64,000 nt of DNA from Siphlonurus alternatus (Eukaryota; Arthropoda; Insecta; Ephemeroptera; Siphlonuridae), in NCBI GenBank assembly GCA_949825025.1, contig OX463781.1, positions 8,868,648 to 8,932,647 of the forward strand, given 5' to 3'. Under the pieces are notes generated by a model. The model saw only the letters and a list, made by a program, of their open reading frames with translations. It did no database searches and was not told the DNA's origin. Shown in pieces: positions 1 to 14,420 of the stretch (position 1 is its first letter; each line of letters begins with the position of its first letter). A program made the translations under genes and the position numbers.

Positions 1-3000
1 TATATACCTGTATAATTATTTACCACAAAGTAATAACATTTACAATACACAAGGTTGTAATATACATATATAAACGTAGTACTTTTATAATATTACAATC
101 TGTACAACGCGCTATATTATCATAGAATATCCACCCTCTTTTTATGTATAATTTTAAACAATTTAATTTAATAGCAAAAATAAACTGTTATTATTATAAT
201 AATAATGAAAAAAATTATTAAGTTGTAAAAGTATGATCATGTTTTGCTAAAATATTATCTCCCTCTAGGTGTTGTTCATACGGGTTATAAAAGAAGAAAA
301 TCTCTGTGTGTGGAAGATCTTAGCTCCGAGACTTGAAATTTTAATCGGGGGCGGACCCGTGGTGTGACGTTATTAATGATTATAGTCCGCGGAGGAGACC
401 AGTTTTAGCGGAATATTGACACGGCTGCACTCTCAAAGGGGTAATAAAAAATTAATTTGCATGCATTTAAGAGACTTAATTTTGACTCACATGGTGGGTT
501 TTTACATGGAAATAAATACCATACCAAATTGATAATTATACGTAGGGTTAATATTATTATTTATTTGAAGTTCCATAAATTTTTGCAAATTAAAAAAGCA
601 AAAAGCAAGTTTAGTATAAAATATATGTAAAATATAAAAAGTAATGATATTTATTCATATCATTTCATAACTTTGCAATGTAGTTCAAAATTTATGTTGC
701 TTATTATAATGAATGAGTTACTAACACGGTGTTTTGTCAGGTATATCCGGAACTGTATAAGAATAAAACACAGTTTATTTTAAATTAAAGGGTAGGATAA
801 AAATGTAAAATTTGCATATTTAAATAATCACTCAAACCCGGAAAAAGTTAAAAATCACAGAAGATGCATCGAAACAACTCTAAAAGTCTACCATTCAATA
901 TGAACTTCTTTTAAATGTTCCCTAAAATGCATGCGTCTGTATTATACTCACTGTCAGTACACATTACTTAAATTGTACACATTTCTTATACTGCAAGAGT
1001 TTGTCAAAAACACTTACTGTAGGTCACTTTGATACGGTCGGTATGCAAAAATGCTACTCCCTGTTCTGTTTCTTTCTGGGCGTTGTCACAACGATTTTGG
1101 AGGTGTGGTGAAATTTAATTTTTCTTGGCTCACTAAATAGATGGATTGCTCTTTTTACCTCCACACCCCCATTTATTTTAATTAAAATAATACGCCTTTT
1201 TAATAATACATGATAATTAAGACAACTGGGTTTACATTTTACCATGATTTAAGTCCACAAATGAGGTTTTGTTCCAATGAATAGCAGTGAAAATAAAAGA
1301 AATTGAAGAAGGGTGAAGATAAATTAGATACGACAGCACTTTTTTACATAAAATTTTTCTTAGCACTATCATGTTTGTAAAATTAGTTGTATCACATTAG
1401 CTTTTGTGTAAATGGCTATATTAGGTAAATATTGGGGGAGAATGAGGCATTTAAAAAGTTAAAACTATCCTAAAGAAGCTATAAGTGCATCAAGAAACTT
1501 ATTGTACTGTGAAAAGAAGAAATAAATTATGTGAATATATGACAATTTATGCAAAAGTGCTTTTTAAATAACTAATTTACTACTAGTAAATTGTTAAAAT
1601 AACTAATTATTTTGTCAAGATGTATAGACTTTTAATTGAATTTAAAAGTTGTGTGTTAAATATATTATGGTGCTAATGTGATGTTTAAAAGGACACAATT
1701 TTAATTATTGTATTAATTTTATAGATCATATATATTTTAAATATTGTTTGGGTATATGTGTTTAAATTTATTAAATTTAGGCTAATTTTAATTAGAATTA
1801 AGTATGTTACATATTTAATGTAATAATTGACGTGATCCATGCTGTACAGCCTATGATCGAAATAAAAATTTGAATTTGAATATAAAAATTTTGAAAATAA
1901 ATACAACATAAATATATTAACATGAAAATTTTACTTTATAAAGATACTTAGGGAAAAAATAAACTTTTGATCATTAATAATTATTATGTATATTATTATT
2001 AATGTCTGCAATTCGTTCATATCAAAATATTGTTAAATGTTTTATTAATGATATCTGTATTGAAAACACTATATAGTTATTATAGCTGGAGTGTTATTTC
2101 ATATGAACTAGATTATACACATGATTAGAATCACCGAGTAAGATTTACTTAACAATATAACACGTTAGTTGGTCTGACACCAGCAGGGCCTTAGGCTTGC
2201 TTAATTATCTCACATTGATGTGTCACGTTCACCAATCAACTTATTTAACAACAATCTACCGGCTCGTGCTCTCACTTTTCTCCATTCAAGAACGGAAAAT
2301 CGTTGCATATACTTCGAGTCAATCGAAGTAACAATGACGTCACGTATCGAAGTAGTGCAGACTATTTCGTTTAAAATTTGCTATATACAAGGAGACTCCT
2401 TGTGTACGATACTGTGGACCAAAAGTTGTAATGAGAATTCGTATAAAAATAATAGTGGAGGTCACCAAATATATTATTATCGAATTGAAGAATTCATGGG
2501 GGAAATTTATATATTAAAAATAATCGTAAGATTCTGCGAGCATTTTTTATATGATAGTATACTGTATAAGATATTATTCTAGATTTTAATTATGGACTCG
2601 ATCCTATTAACTTTGATTATATAAATTACATATTTTTTCTCTGGTAATACAGTTCTCGTAAGCAGCTTGTTGTACATTCTCCTTTCTTTATAGTTTAACA
2701 AATTAAATATTAAATTATTAAAATTATTAGGAAGGGTGTGGTGTTTAGCTGAGAAAAAGGATAAAAAGAGTTTTCTAATTTGGTGGGTTATTTCCTTCAT
2801 TTGCATGTGGGTTATACGATGAGTCAGTATTTTAAATAAAAATTTCCTTGTATTTGCTAATATAAAAGGAATTCAACTTTTTTATTCTACTGTCTCTTTC
2901 GTAAGGGGTGTGAAATTTCTTAGAATTTAAGAATATGAATCATTAACATCATCTTCCCACGCACTCGTTTTACTGTTGATTAAACTGGATGCAGCTTGAA

Positions 3001-3364
3001 ATATTTGACTATATGGAAAATAAAACAGAAGATTTATGATAAATAATTATGATGCATAATATCGTTTTCTTCAAATTTGATTTTCTATATAATATAATCT
3101 TTTTAATTTTTAAAATAATTGAACTTTGCGTTTTGTTTTCATTCACAAAACATCAATTATGAACTAGTATGATAAGAAAATTCTTCATATTATTATAATT
3201 TAATGCATATATATTCTACAGCTCATATATGAAAAATATAAACAATGACTTCAATTATAACTGAAGTATTTTACTCACATAAAGAGGTAATAATTTTGAC
3301 TATGATTAATGCCATGCATGTTTGTCCTTAATAAAAATAAAATTCATTCACGAATCGTATATAA

Positions 3365-3570
3365 TGACGTCATAATGATTTGAATGACTTTTGTTATAAC
3401 CGTGGGAAGGTATTGAGAGACAGGTCACGACTGAAATTAGCGGACCGGCAGCAGCAGCTTCCTTTCGTGACGCCCTCGTCCCACCGCCGGTAGCGAGCCA
3501 CCTGAGATACACCACTTATTATGTAGATAGCCACACGCCAGCCATGCTGCAGTCCATCGACTTGGCGTAC
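3365..3570. promoter_or_regulatory. Candidate cis-regulatory module with CRE and CSL-type sites
   Basis: Within about 200 bp there is a perfect TGACGTCA palindrome (3365-3372, the CREB/ATF consensus), a CGTGGGAA (3401-3408, the Su(H)/CSL consensus) and a GC-rich block (about 3428-3510) with several CpGs and CAG-type triplets. The surroundings are strongly AT-rich. The motif identities are established knowledge; a regulatory role is inference. No splice site or credible reading frame accompanies the block. Confidence 0.35.
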
Positions 3571-4854
3571 TCTGACAGAGTCACGATATTAATATTTTTG
3601 TAAGAAAATTACTTAGAAAATATAATCAAATTACGTACTGTATATTTAAATTAGATCAAAAGGTAACATTGTATGTTTATGATCGTTAGAAATGTGAGAT
3701 GTGAATTTTATGCTGAGTCAAGTATATTGACGTTATCATACATTTAGGTTATTAATATTAAGTCTAATGTTTTTGTAGCGGGGAAATTCTCATCATGTAC
3801 GAGATTTTTAATGCTAGTCATTAATATGATAGTTTTACAGTTCTTTGTTTTTTGCATTATTTTTATAGTTCAGGAAATTATCAATTGTGGTGCTGTCATC
3901 GCAAGAAGTTCATTATAAAACTTTGATATAGGAAAAAAAATATTAGGTGAAATAATGAAATTAAGAACATTACAAATTTTTAGATCCTTTATTATGTATA
4001 TCGATTCATTGTCGCTAACAGTGCATGGAGGATCCACAGTGGAAAGGATCACACCCCAAACGGTCCCGAAATACATTGGAAATGTTAATATACCCCAATC
4101 ATCATCGTCCCATAAATTTCGAGAAATATAACATTAAGGGATGAGGTCACTTTTCCCTTAAACTGAAAAGACTGCAATCATCTCCTCTGATCACTAACTA
4201 TACTGCTCTTATCTAGACCAGTAAATAAAATGGCATATTAGATGTAAGTTAATATTTGAAAAAATACTTTTATATCAGAGTAAAAAAGGATTAAAATTAA
4301 TAGTATAGCACTACATAGCACGGAAAAAGCTCACAAAACTTTGCAGCCAGTTCATTTTTTTTTTAATCATTGGCACAGTAAAACAAAATAAAAATTTATA
4401 CAAGTATAGTAATGCTGCAAGGGAAAAGAAATAAAAAGGTTCCATTCATACTCTCTTTTTATTTTCATTACTATCAATTCATTTACAAGCAGTAGATTTA
4501 TTTATTTTTAAATTTTTTAAAACGTGAAAATAAATTTAAATTTCAACAGTTTATTACTTTTATAATAGTTGCATCATGTGTGTATTAGATAATGAAATGT
4601 CATTACGGCATTACCAACTAAATTTTAGTACGTAAAACTTTTAAAATATTTTAAATTTTTATCAAATAACTGTATATTAATATTGATAAAAAAATCTTAT
4701 TATAAAAACAAATCACCTTAACATATTCCAACTTTGTATAGCTTCAAGTCTCCACTGCCACACTAATAGCATACATACGATCTATGATATACCTTTTTTA
4801 CAGCGTCCATGTATAATATCCTATGAATGTTATTATAGAGGGGGATCATGAGCC

Positions 4855-5045
4855 TACTAAAGTGTAGCGGCGGCACTACATAACATGAGTGGTGTGTGTA
4901 GCAGTCGCGACGTAAAGTGGGCAGCGTAATGAATGGGCAGTCGTAGAGCTGGACCAAAGATGCTGCGGGCAAAATGTAGCGGCGGCGGCGGCCACATCTC
5001 GTTTTTATGATTCCACCAAGCAAAACCAAGAAAGTGCGTCTATAC
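4855..5045. promoter_or_regulatory. CpG-rich island in AT-rich DNA
   Basis: A GC-rich patch with repeated CGG triplets (near 4866 and again around 4978-4992) and scattered CpGs. A 109-codon minus-strand frame covers it but has no recognisable domain and looks like a composition effect. The island could be a conserved non-coding element or an enhancer. Nothing seen identifies a transcription start. Confidence 0.25.
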
Positions 5046-6049
5046 ATAGCTAGACCTTTTACTAAACATACTATTCTACTTTTTAATATCATAATGATAA
5101 AAAATAATTATCCATAATATTTACATTCTTATATAAAAAAGTACAAAGATGTAATAAAAATATTTGTTTGTTTGTTTTTTTACAGAATATTTAATCAGTT
5201 TTATGATAAAATTATTATTTTTTTTTTTTTTTTAGTTTGATTTCAAATTATAAGTTTCAAAAAGCAAAACTGGTCATTAGATGATCGTAAAACAAAGTTT
5301 AAACAGTGACAGGAACAATGGCGAAGAATATTTTTTTGTTCAAGATTCTTTAACATTAAAAAAATATATATGTTGTCACCTTCATTAACTCAATGATATA
5401 CTTTTAAAACTGTAAATTTGATGAAACAAAAAGGATTTAATAGTGGAGTAAGAATAATGAAACAATAGAAAATAAATAAAAATGGCACTTATTTTTTTCA
5501 AGATTCAACTCCTCTTTTTTTTTATAATTTAATCAGCTTTATTTTTATACTAAAGTAAGATTGTTTTAATTTTTTATATACTTTTTCAATCTCACTATAC
5601 ATTACTTAATAAAAATGAATAATTAATTATGTTGAAACAACAAGCAAATTTTCAACAACATTTTCTGATTTCAAGTTAATATCACAACAAGTTAAAAATG
5701 TATCAAACTCCAAATAGAAAATCAGTTTTATAGTTTCAATAAAAAAAGAAGATCGTTCTCATAATCGACTTCTTGTTTTTGTGAACCATTTCTAGTACCA
5801 TAAAGATTATAATTTAAAAAAAAAAAAACAAGAACACAAATCTACTAATCTTCTTACAAAGTGTGTAAAAAAATATAATGTTACTTTATAATTTTACACA
5901 TATATAAGTCTTAACATATTGAATAATGAGTACGTCTTTTGATGTAATGGAAATGTTTTCCCATCATAAAACTTGTAATCATGATGTACCATGCAAGAAA
6001 AAATAATATTGAAAGAAACAGAAGAAGTCTTTGAGTAGTGGTGTCACAG

Positions 6050-6230
6050 TTAGTTTCCTCTGGTTGGCAAGCAAGCGCGGGGGCCGTGGGAATATTTTAG
6101 CGGCCACCCCCAGCCCGCCTCCCGCGGCATCTTGAGACTGCTAAATGCCCCCACTCGTTGTTGCTATTTCTTTCTTCCATCGCCTAAAGCATTTTGAGAC
6201 ACTTGCGTGCGAGGTTGCCCGCCCGCATAC
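6050..6230. promoter_or_regulatory. GC island with a CSL-type site
   Basis: A sharply bounded GC-rich segment with many CpGs inside AT-rich flanks. It includes CGTGGGAA at 6085-6092, identical to the Su(H)/CSL consensus. There is no reading frame of note. An enhancer-like role is inference from composition and the motif. Confidence 0.3.
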
Positions 6231-6673
6231 TTTTTATTATATATTTTTTTTCTTTGTATTTTTCAAGCACGAGTTTTCACAAAAAAATATATATATATAT
6301 TGCTGATTTTTATACTAAACTAATCAGTCATTAAATTGTAAGTTTTATTATTATAACAAATTTAATCTGATGATTCAGCTAAATTAATTATATTATATAT
6401 AATAGAAAGCAATTATTATTATCTCTTTAACTATGGAAGTTTTTTTAAGAGAATAATATTTTTTTTTAATTATCTTGGCAAATAAAAGGTGTTGTTTTAA
6501 ACATGAAAATTATTACATTTAAGATTTTATTTTTGTAATTACATCATACTGTGAATTAATTATTAATATAATCAATCCATCTTAATTAATAATTGATAAA
6601 ATTTACTTTTTAAAAATTACATATATAAATTTTAATATATCAGTTTCTTTTATTATTTTTTTCACATACCTTT

Positions 6674-6705
<32 letters not shown>

Positions 6706-8247
6706 TTAACATGACATATTGTATAAAAAGTATTAAATCGTTTACAGTTTACGAGAGTTTATACAGAAAGTCACATACATCATTTTACTGCCCACACCCT
6801 CCCTGCAGCCTCGCTTCTCCATCCGAACGTAATTATTTACGAGTTACAAACCGCCATTGGTTACTCAACTTTCTACATGAAAATCGCGTCCAATTAACAC
6901 AGTATATGAGTCATAAACATCAATGTGACGTGAAAATGCTTTATGTTGCATATAGTCAACCGTGTTGATGAGTTGTTACATGCAAGTACAGTACATGACA
7001 AAAAAAAACACGCATAAAAAATACTTGACATTTTAATATAATTAAAAATTAACCTAAATTAAAATGAAACCGAATTCAAAATTTCTCAATATTTCATTTT
7101 TAATTCTAAAAGAAGTCGTTGATACGTTAACTTGTAGATATTTTTAAAAAGTATATTGCAGAAACTTTTGCACCTGTATGTATTTATCATAACAAGTCCT
7201 TGTATTATATGATGTAAGTTTATAACCTGCTATATATGCCCTTCTTATTACAAAGTTGAAACTTTTTTTTACTATATAACATAATATTCAATTAATGTAT
7301 AAAAATGATTATAAATTATAATAATAAAAATATGTCTTATTACATTTTATAGTAAATTTTTAATTGTAATAATAAATTTAAATATGCATAATGTTATGAA
7401 TGTTATAAGTCATGATGATTACTGCATAATTATTGTTGTAAGAATGTAATTATTATTTTGTTTTTCATTTTACCTTGAAAAATTATTTGTTATTTATGAA
7501 GCGAGCTAAAATTAATGTATGGTATAAAAAAAAAATACATAAATTTAAATAACAGAATACAAGTAAATCATTCATAATTTATTTTACGGAATTTCAAACA
7601 ATTTATAATTATTTTTCTTCGTTTTCGGTAAAATGTTCAAATTCATTATTGCAATTAAGAAAACTTTATCATGCAATTTAAAAATCTTAATTCAGCAATA
7701 TAAAACAAATTGTTTAACTTTTGAGTAAGATATTTAAATAGTTAATTAGCACTGATGACAATAATTTAATTGAAGTTACATTGACACGTAATTAGGTATT
7801 TTTCTCACCTGTATTCGAATAAAGTTACAAGCAAGATTAAAGCTTAACTTGTCACCATAAATAAGTCTTATAAATACCATTGTTAGTACTCATAAATTTA
7901 TACATAAAGTATGGATGCATCAATTGATTTTCCAGATCCACCTACTGCAAAGGATGTAGTTTATAGTTGTGATCTGACGTGGCAATCAGCAGGTGAAGAT
8001 ATATTCTTCTTGACACGTGAATCTTGAGCATTTAACTTCTCCACTTTATATCGACACTCGGCAGTGATTACACCCACAGCAGCGCAGCTTTACTGTTTCT
8101 GATATAATTCTCCGATAAAGTATATTTCACGACGTTGTTGTTGCTGCTGTGGTTACCTAATCATCCCTGGGATCGTTCTCAGAACATTCTTAAGGTGTGT
8201 TTACATGTGGAATTTTTATAGTGGCAAGGCAATTGACAAAATATATG

Positions 8248-8345
8248 AAGCATGCAAAGCTATGTTTAACTAAATTTTTCAAAAAAATCTGAGCCTGGGA
8301 ACTATTCTTGAATTTCTTGACAAATGATTGAAAGTTGAATTTTTA
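8248..8345 (+). mobile_element. Diverged half-copy of the ~310-bp foldback family (family A)
   Basis: The order of blocks matches one arm of the family A foldbacks: GCAAAG(C/T)TATG, then AAAAAAATCTGAG, a GGGAACTATT block, and TGATTGAAAGT. Divergence is high and no matching opposite arm follows. It is probably an old solo arm or a truncated copy. The homology was judged by eye. Confidence 0.45.
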
Positions 8346-11300
8346 AAGGATACGCCCCTTTCCAGTGTCTTTGTAAGCCATAATTATACTTTTTATTAAG
8401 AAGTTATGCTGAAAAAAGGCGTGGTCAGTACCAATAAGTTATCGTAAAAAAATAATAATAAAAATGGCATCGTTCATCAGTATGCTATTCTGTTCATTAA
8501 TTTTACACAATAACAAAAATTGTGTCAAATAAACTGATAATATATTAACTGATATAAGTTCTTCCGACTTCTGACATTTTGAGAAAAATGACCAGCCAAG
8601 CCAACAGGTCAATTTAGCAAAAATTTAAGTTTCCCATGATTACTAATACATATAATTATATATTATATGGCAGATAAACTAAGAAACTATCAATGTTTAA
8701 TGTTCTTCTTGTATGCAAAGTTAAGAATTTGTTTCGAGTCGTATCACTTTAAATAAAGAACATGTAAATCTACCTTTACCAGTGTAAATCGTTAAACTAT
8801 TGACAAGCAAGTATACCGCAAGTTTCTTTTATTACCTTTACAAGTTATTATATTTTAAAAATAATAAAAGAGTAGAGAATATGATTTACAATGTAATAAG
8901 AAATAATCAACTAATGAGATGCTACAAAAATGGTAATAGTTAATTTAAAATTTTAATGCTATTTTCTAATAATATGAAAAGTAGTACAAGCATGACTGTA
9001 TGATTATAAAATAACGCTATATGGTTTAAATGCTTAAGATAGCACAAAATTGAGATCATAACACATTATATGGTTTGAGGCTATACATTGCAGTAATTAG
9101 CAATTATATTGTATTTTTTAAAACTTGACGAAGCATGTTGCAAGTTGTTTTAAAGTTAAAAGATAATTTTAGTACCAAAGCTGGTAATAGTTGTAAAAGT
9201 AAAGAATTTCAAACAAAATTAGAGTTACATATTAATATGCAGCTGAAACAGTTTGGTATATATTTTTTCATGTTTTTATTGTATAAATTTAAATACTATG
9301 GACAACAATTAACCTATTTGAAAATTTGAATTAATTTAGTAACTTTGGCTCCTGTGATCCAATTACTTGAAGACGATTTTTAGGTCTCATAATATCCTCA
9401 CATGTATAAATTACTGCACATACATAATATCAATGATATTTTTCCAGTAAAAAGGTTAATTGTAAACGATCTCAAGATAAGGAATCTTAAATGTTTATGA
9501 TTGCAAGAAATACACACAATCTCGTGATTCATAAAAAAAGTGTATGTTATTTTATGATTGAACTTGATATCTCTGTGGTAAACATAATAAACACTTAATC
9601 TGGTTCAATGAACACTTGAATTCATTTACTTATACTTACATTAGTATTTTACTAACTATAAAATGGAAAAAATTTACTTTATAGTACATTTTTAACACTA
9701 TAATTATATCATGCAGAGTGCAGTATGTTGAAGATTAAGGTGGTGACGAAAATATCTTGGATATGACCCTGTACAACAACTGCTAGTACTCTCTCTCTCT
9801 CTTCAACACGGAATATAACAGCTGCAACGAAAGAACATGTTAGTTTAAAGTCATGTAAAAGTCATAAACGTTAATATTTTCCGAGCGTGTCAGGTGCAAA
9901 GTGCGCTTACGTCATGATGCAATATAAAACGGCGCCTCTATTTGAAGCATCGTTAGCATTATATTGTTCCTATAATATATTGTAATATTAATTTTTTTTA
10001 TCTAAATGTTCACGTAATATTACTAGTTTGTAGAAAAATATAATCCGACAATTTTTTTTTTAACTACCTCTCTTTTAATAATACGAGCTACAATAAACAC
10101 AACAAAAAAGATAAAAAGCTCCGTTGGTAAAATTTTGCCTCTTAGCTTGCTTTTTTATGATTTAAAATTTTAATTTTTACTATATAACTTTTTTGTACAG
10201 TATAAGCTAGACTATAATAATCATCTTTTAAAAAATGTAGAAGCTATTTTTATCTATATATTTTTTTAAAAAAATTTAATAATAACAATCCTTTAAAATA
10301 TTCTTGAAACAAATAATCATGTGTCTTAATCAATTTTGCTTTGCAGTTTCCACAGATTTGATTTTGAGTCAGCTCTCTTATCAATCGCTAACATCTTCAT
10401 AGCAGCTGTCAAAATTAATCCATCAAAATATCTTACAGCTATTTTATAATTTAAATATGAAATTTTTCTTAACATGTGTTCTATCTAATGTTTCAATTTT
10501 AAAATAATATATGATACGCCTACGGCTTAAAATAAAAATAGTTTTACATCAAAAATTTGATATTAAAAAGATAATACAAAGGAACAAAAATGTCTTATAG
10601 ATTAGGTCACAAATAAGAATGTATAGCAATTTTCATTATGTCTGATCTAGCCATTGTTCTTTTTGATGTGCAAGGAGGAGGGGGATCCAGTTTGTCGCCA
10701 AGGCCGAATAATAAATACTTATGAAGATAGAAGAAAACAGAGCCAAGCCTAAGGAGTGGGTGGTGTGCAAGGTGTGGTAACGAGCGAAGGTAAGACCAGC
10801 TTAACTTTGATTGTCAACATTTAGCGTCAGCATGGAGAAATTATTGAAAAGGAAGATAATTGGATATACTACTGTATTGTATCATATTTGAATATTATCA
10901 ATTAACTTTGAAAGTATTACTTCAATATATTATGAAAGTCAGAAAAGCATGTATATGTATTTATTCATACTATAGGTTTTTTGCATTTTTGTTCGAGCGA
11001 AGCTGCAGAACTTTTTATAATAAAGCGAACTTATGTTATTTACTATCCTATATAAATAAGCAAAATAAGTGACTTATTTAAAACTACACTAAAACTGTTA
11101 TCTAGTATAACTGTATAATAAAATTATAAGAGAGGATAAAATAGAGGTGAAAGGGTTTAATCCAATTACAAGATTTGTCTAATGTTACTAATGGTTCATA
11201 GAAACTTAATTCAGGATCGTCATTAGGAATTCAATAGTATAACTTGAGTTATAAAAGAATTGACTAAAAGTCAATTACGATGCATGGGGATTCAAACTCA

Positions 11301-12343
11301 CCATCCTTTGACTTAGAGCAAAGAACATCAACTAAATAATCTCTTTGCTTAGCGAGGCCATTCACGAGGGTATCTCTGCGTTACGGTTCACCTTTGTGAC
11401 TTCAATGTTGTGTCTCTGCAGGATACCCCATCTAGTCTGGACTTGGTTTGACCGATAAGAGTTTAAACCTCTTTGATTTACCATCTTTTGAATACTAACT
11501 AGTATATTCAGGATCTTACATGAAAGACTCACTTGTATTGATTATATTATCTCTAGCAGCAGAAGATACAAAATTCTGAAATTTTGATGAATTTTCAAAC
11601 TAATGTCTCAACAGGTGTCAAATTTACAGCCTTAAAATTAAAACCAGATAACTGAACAGAATAGGAATATGATTCTCCACATCTGTTAAATCTGATAAGT
11701 TTTAAAGTATCTTGTAATTTTTTTTTATATTTATACTTGTCTGAAGCTTCAAATTATGATGCAGTATATTTAATGATTTATAATGTATCATAAGATTAAT
11801 AACAACATTTTATAATTAATTCTATCTTAGACAATGCTAATATCTTGCTAGAAAAGACATTGAGGGGGAGTAAGGGAGGAGGAGAAGAATGGAATCTGCA
11901 GAGTAAGAGATGTTGCCCAATCCGCCCACCGCGCGATTGTTGGGCCGACGTTGTGGCCTCAGCGAAGGTCGCTAGGAGTGACGGCTGCTGCGGTGGGTGG
12001 GGCACCAGGCAATTCTAGCGGGGGCGGCATACGCACACACACAAACACCTGCACTTGAGGTCCAAGCCAACACCCATCATCTTATATACCCCACACTTGA
12101 ATCAAAATCTCTAAACATTATTAAGCCTACTATATGATATACTTCAAATGATGGATTAGACCAACAACAATGTACAAATACTTTATATAATAAAAAAAAA
12201 ATTAGACCACCTGATGCTTTTATAGTTTATTTCAAGTGGGTGTTTTATAAATTTAATAAAATATATATTTATAAGTATGAAATAAGAAATTGTTATTATT
12301 ATTAAACATGATAAATTTCAATTGAAATTGTAACTGACATTTG

Positions 12344-12345
<2 letters not shown>
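8346..12345. other. Non-coding stretch with GC islands at 9.9, 10.7, 11.4 and 11.9 kb
   Basis: No supported gene. A TATAAAA at 9923-9929 sits in a CpG-containing patch (GGCGCC follows), but I see no convincing initiator or donor downstream. GC-richer patches lie at about 10660-10830, 11330-11480 and 11860-12080. A (CT)n micro-tract of about 12 bases is at 9790. The remainder is AT-rich, featureless sequence. Confidence 0.5.
11860..12080. promoter_or_regulatory. GC-rich island
   Basis: A patch of about 220 bp with CpG clusters (around 11920-11960 and 12015-12030), bounded by AT-rich DNA and ending in a short ACACAC run. The minus-strand frame at 11796-12005 shows no domain and looks like a composition effect. 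It is a possible regulatory element with no decisive motif. Confidence 0.22.

Positions 12346-12411
<66 letters not shown>
12346..12411. repeat. (AT)n microsatellite
   Basis: About 66 bp of uninterrupted AT dinucleotide. Confidence 0.97.
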
Positions 12412-12416
<5 letters not shown>

Positions 12417-12710
12417 TGAACAATATGTTATTAAGTGTTCTAGTTTTTATATTATACTTGATATAATGTACTAGGGAGGTCCATATGCTTATATGTTACA
12501 AGTTATAGAGTGTTGTACTTCACTGACATAACTCGTTTGTTTCCTTCGAACTTTCGATCTTGGTGGTCGAACTTTTAAAGGATTATAGATTGTTTTGATT
12601 TAATATTTAATTTCACAAACCTAAATCGTTCGCAATATGGGTGGCATATTATCAACTTAAGAATTGGAAACTTTTTCAGTTTCAGTTTAAAAGGTTTTTA
12701 TTGTATTAAA

Positions 12711-12770
12711 ATTCACAGTACAATAGATACACATAGTCGAGTCAGATAAAAATATCTATACACTCAAATC
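12711..12770 (-). repeat. Dispersed AT-rich repeat J, copy 1
   Basis: It contains CACAGTACAAT, ACACATAGTCGAGTCAGA and TACACTCAAAT in order. Read on the minus strand, this matches the block order of the copies at 13420 and 17348, so copies 1 and 2 form a distant inverted pair about 700 bp apart. The element type is unknown. Confidence 0.45.
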
Positions 12771-13419
12771 AACCTTGATTATTACATATTAGCTTAAAAC
12801 TAAAATTTGAAAAAATAAAAAATGCATATATAATGCACACATAATAGAAAAATACTTCCATTTATCAGTTAATATATATGAATAAAATACAGACTAAAAT
12901 CATTCTCTCTCTATGGTAGGTACATGTAAGTACAATGTTATATGTCTTTTATTATAATAAAACATGAATGACATGTTAATTATTTCAATATTACACATTC
13001 TCCAAATTACAATTTCATGCACAATTTTTGCAAATACACTAAGACAGTGAGCAATATCCGGGGAGGACAAGTCTCTTGAGGCGGGTAAAATTATAATGCA
13101 ATATTTGTTAAGTAATCAACTCAAACACTGCACTTCGGCTATACTTATAACACCACTGCACGATTGGGAAGTGAACACAATTTTTACGTTATAATTATGC
13201 AAATCACTGTAGTTCTTCGAGCACTTTGTTCCTCTTCGTTCTGACAAAATTTAAATACTTTTTCTTTCTTTGTTTTAAATGTTAAAGTCTATATGCAACT
13301 GTTGTAGCGCGTGTGTCATACTGGTTGCGTTCGGTAGCTTTTTGATAAATTTTAAAAACTTAATTAATTAAAAATAAAGTGTGTATTTTTAATATATTAG
13401 TTTAACATTTTTTTATTAT

Positions 13420-13468
13420 TTGAGTGTATGTCTAACTCGACTCTATATGTGAATATTGTACACTTTCC
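13420..13468 (+). repeat. Dispersed AT-rich repeat J, copy 2
   Basis: Blocks TTTGAGTGTATG, CTAACTCGACTC and TATGTGAATATTGTACA run in order. They are the inverse of copy 1 at 12711. TATATAAATGA follows directly, a motif that recurs next to the other copies. Confidence 0.45.
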
Positions 13469-13667
13469 TTATATAAATGATAACATGACAGCTAGATACA
13501 ATACAGGGCCATTGACGTAGCATTTATGTGAAATAAAATGTACTGTGCTTTTTATTACAACTCAACTCCTTTGAACTAAAAAAAAAAAACAAAAAAAAAA
13601 AACATTTTAAAATTATTTCAATAATAAAAATATGTTAAACTTTTGAATCTATATAAATGACATTTTT

Positions 13668-13710
13668 CTACTAGTGTCTAGTATGTATGTAAATATTGTA
13701 ACTCCTATGT
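13668..13710 (+). repeat. Dispersed AT-rich repeat J, copy 3 (diverged)
   Basis: It carries ACTAGTGTCTAGTATGTATG followed by TAAATATTGTAACTCC, alignable to copy 2. TATATAAATGA lies just upstream at about 13651. Confidence 0.3.
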
Positions 13711-14329
13711 CTTTTTATTGGAAAAAAAAAGCTAAAAGCTATAACACTTGTTAATAGTTATAATATCTTGGCATGACAGGTAAACGAAAAAATACAAGAG
13801 AAAAAAATATTATTTAAAAAACAGTATAGAGCATGTTAAATTTGATAATAATTAAAAGCCTTATGACAATGTTTAAATATTTTAGTCAAATAAAAATGGT
13901 CAGATGAAAAATAGATTTTAGTTTATTTATACGAAATTTAATCATGTTATTCCTGCTTTTAAATATATTTAATATTTAAAAAAAATTAAGAAATATAAAA
14001 ATACAATAACTCATTTGATAGAAAATTTACGACAAGACAAAATTTTAAATCATTTTCAAATTTTTATCTACCTAATAAATTCAGTAAAAAAAAAATATTA
14101 AATTATATTTGTTGTAATATTTAGTGATGATACCGTAATAAGACGTGATGTGACTACTAGATTAGTGTTGGAAATAAGTTGAGAGGTAGCGTGCTGATCT
14201 GTTGAGCTATGAAGGTACAGGTTAGTAAGGAGATCAAACAACAGGCTGAGTTAGAGTTGGGAGCAAGCAACTTAGACATTGTGTTTCAAATTATGAATGC
14301 TCGGCTATAATACATAAGCAGGGACCAAC

Positions 14330-14420
14330 GAGCAGCACCTCGGTACGCCGTCGGGGTCCTCCTACCCCCCGCGGAGACACCACCTCTCGTGCTAGGTGCG
14401 ACTGTGGAGGTAGCCTAGGT
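14330..14420. promoter_or_regulatory. CpG-rich island
   Basis: About 90 bp rich in CpG (around CGGTACGCCGTCGGGG and CCCCGCGGAG) in AT-rich flanks. No splice signal or reading frame supports an exon. A regulatory role is inference. Confidence 0.22.

Larger units (their letters stand above)
1..8247. other. AT-rich non-coding stretch with short GC islands
   Basis: No coding gene is supported here. Open frames (the longest is 120 codons at 2220-2582) show no domain, and their lengths fit chance at this composition. The background is AT-rich with homopolymer runs, including an uninterrupted run of T at 6678-6704. GC-richer islands stand out near 300-430, 3400-3590, 4855-5045, 6050-6230 and 8005-8175. 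TGACGTCA palindromes lie at 2335 and 3365. YGTGGGAA-type sites lie at 2954 (minus strand), 3401 and 6085. The stretch could be intergenic or part of a very long intron. Confidence 0.6.

Noticed and set aside
2220..2582. Longest open frame in the window, 120 codons, plus strand
   Set aside because: No recognisable domain and no coherent splice signals. About one frame this long is expected by chance on two strands of such AT-rich DNA.
9895..9960. TATAAAA at 9923 in a CpG-containing patch as a promoter
   Set aside because: No initiator at the right distance and no downstream donor or leader. Isolated TATA-like strings are frequent in this composition.
14165..14235. tRNA-like stretch (GGTAGCGTGCTGATCTG...GGTACAGGTTAGTAAGG), possible SINE head
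   Set aside because: Box A and box B are both poor and no full cloverleaf can be drawn. I saw no second copy in the window.
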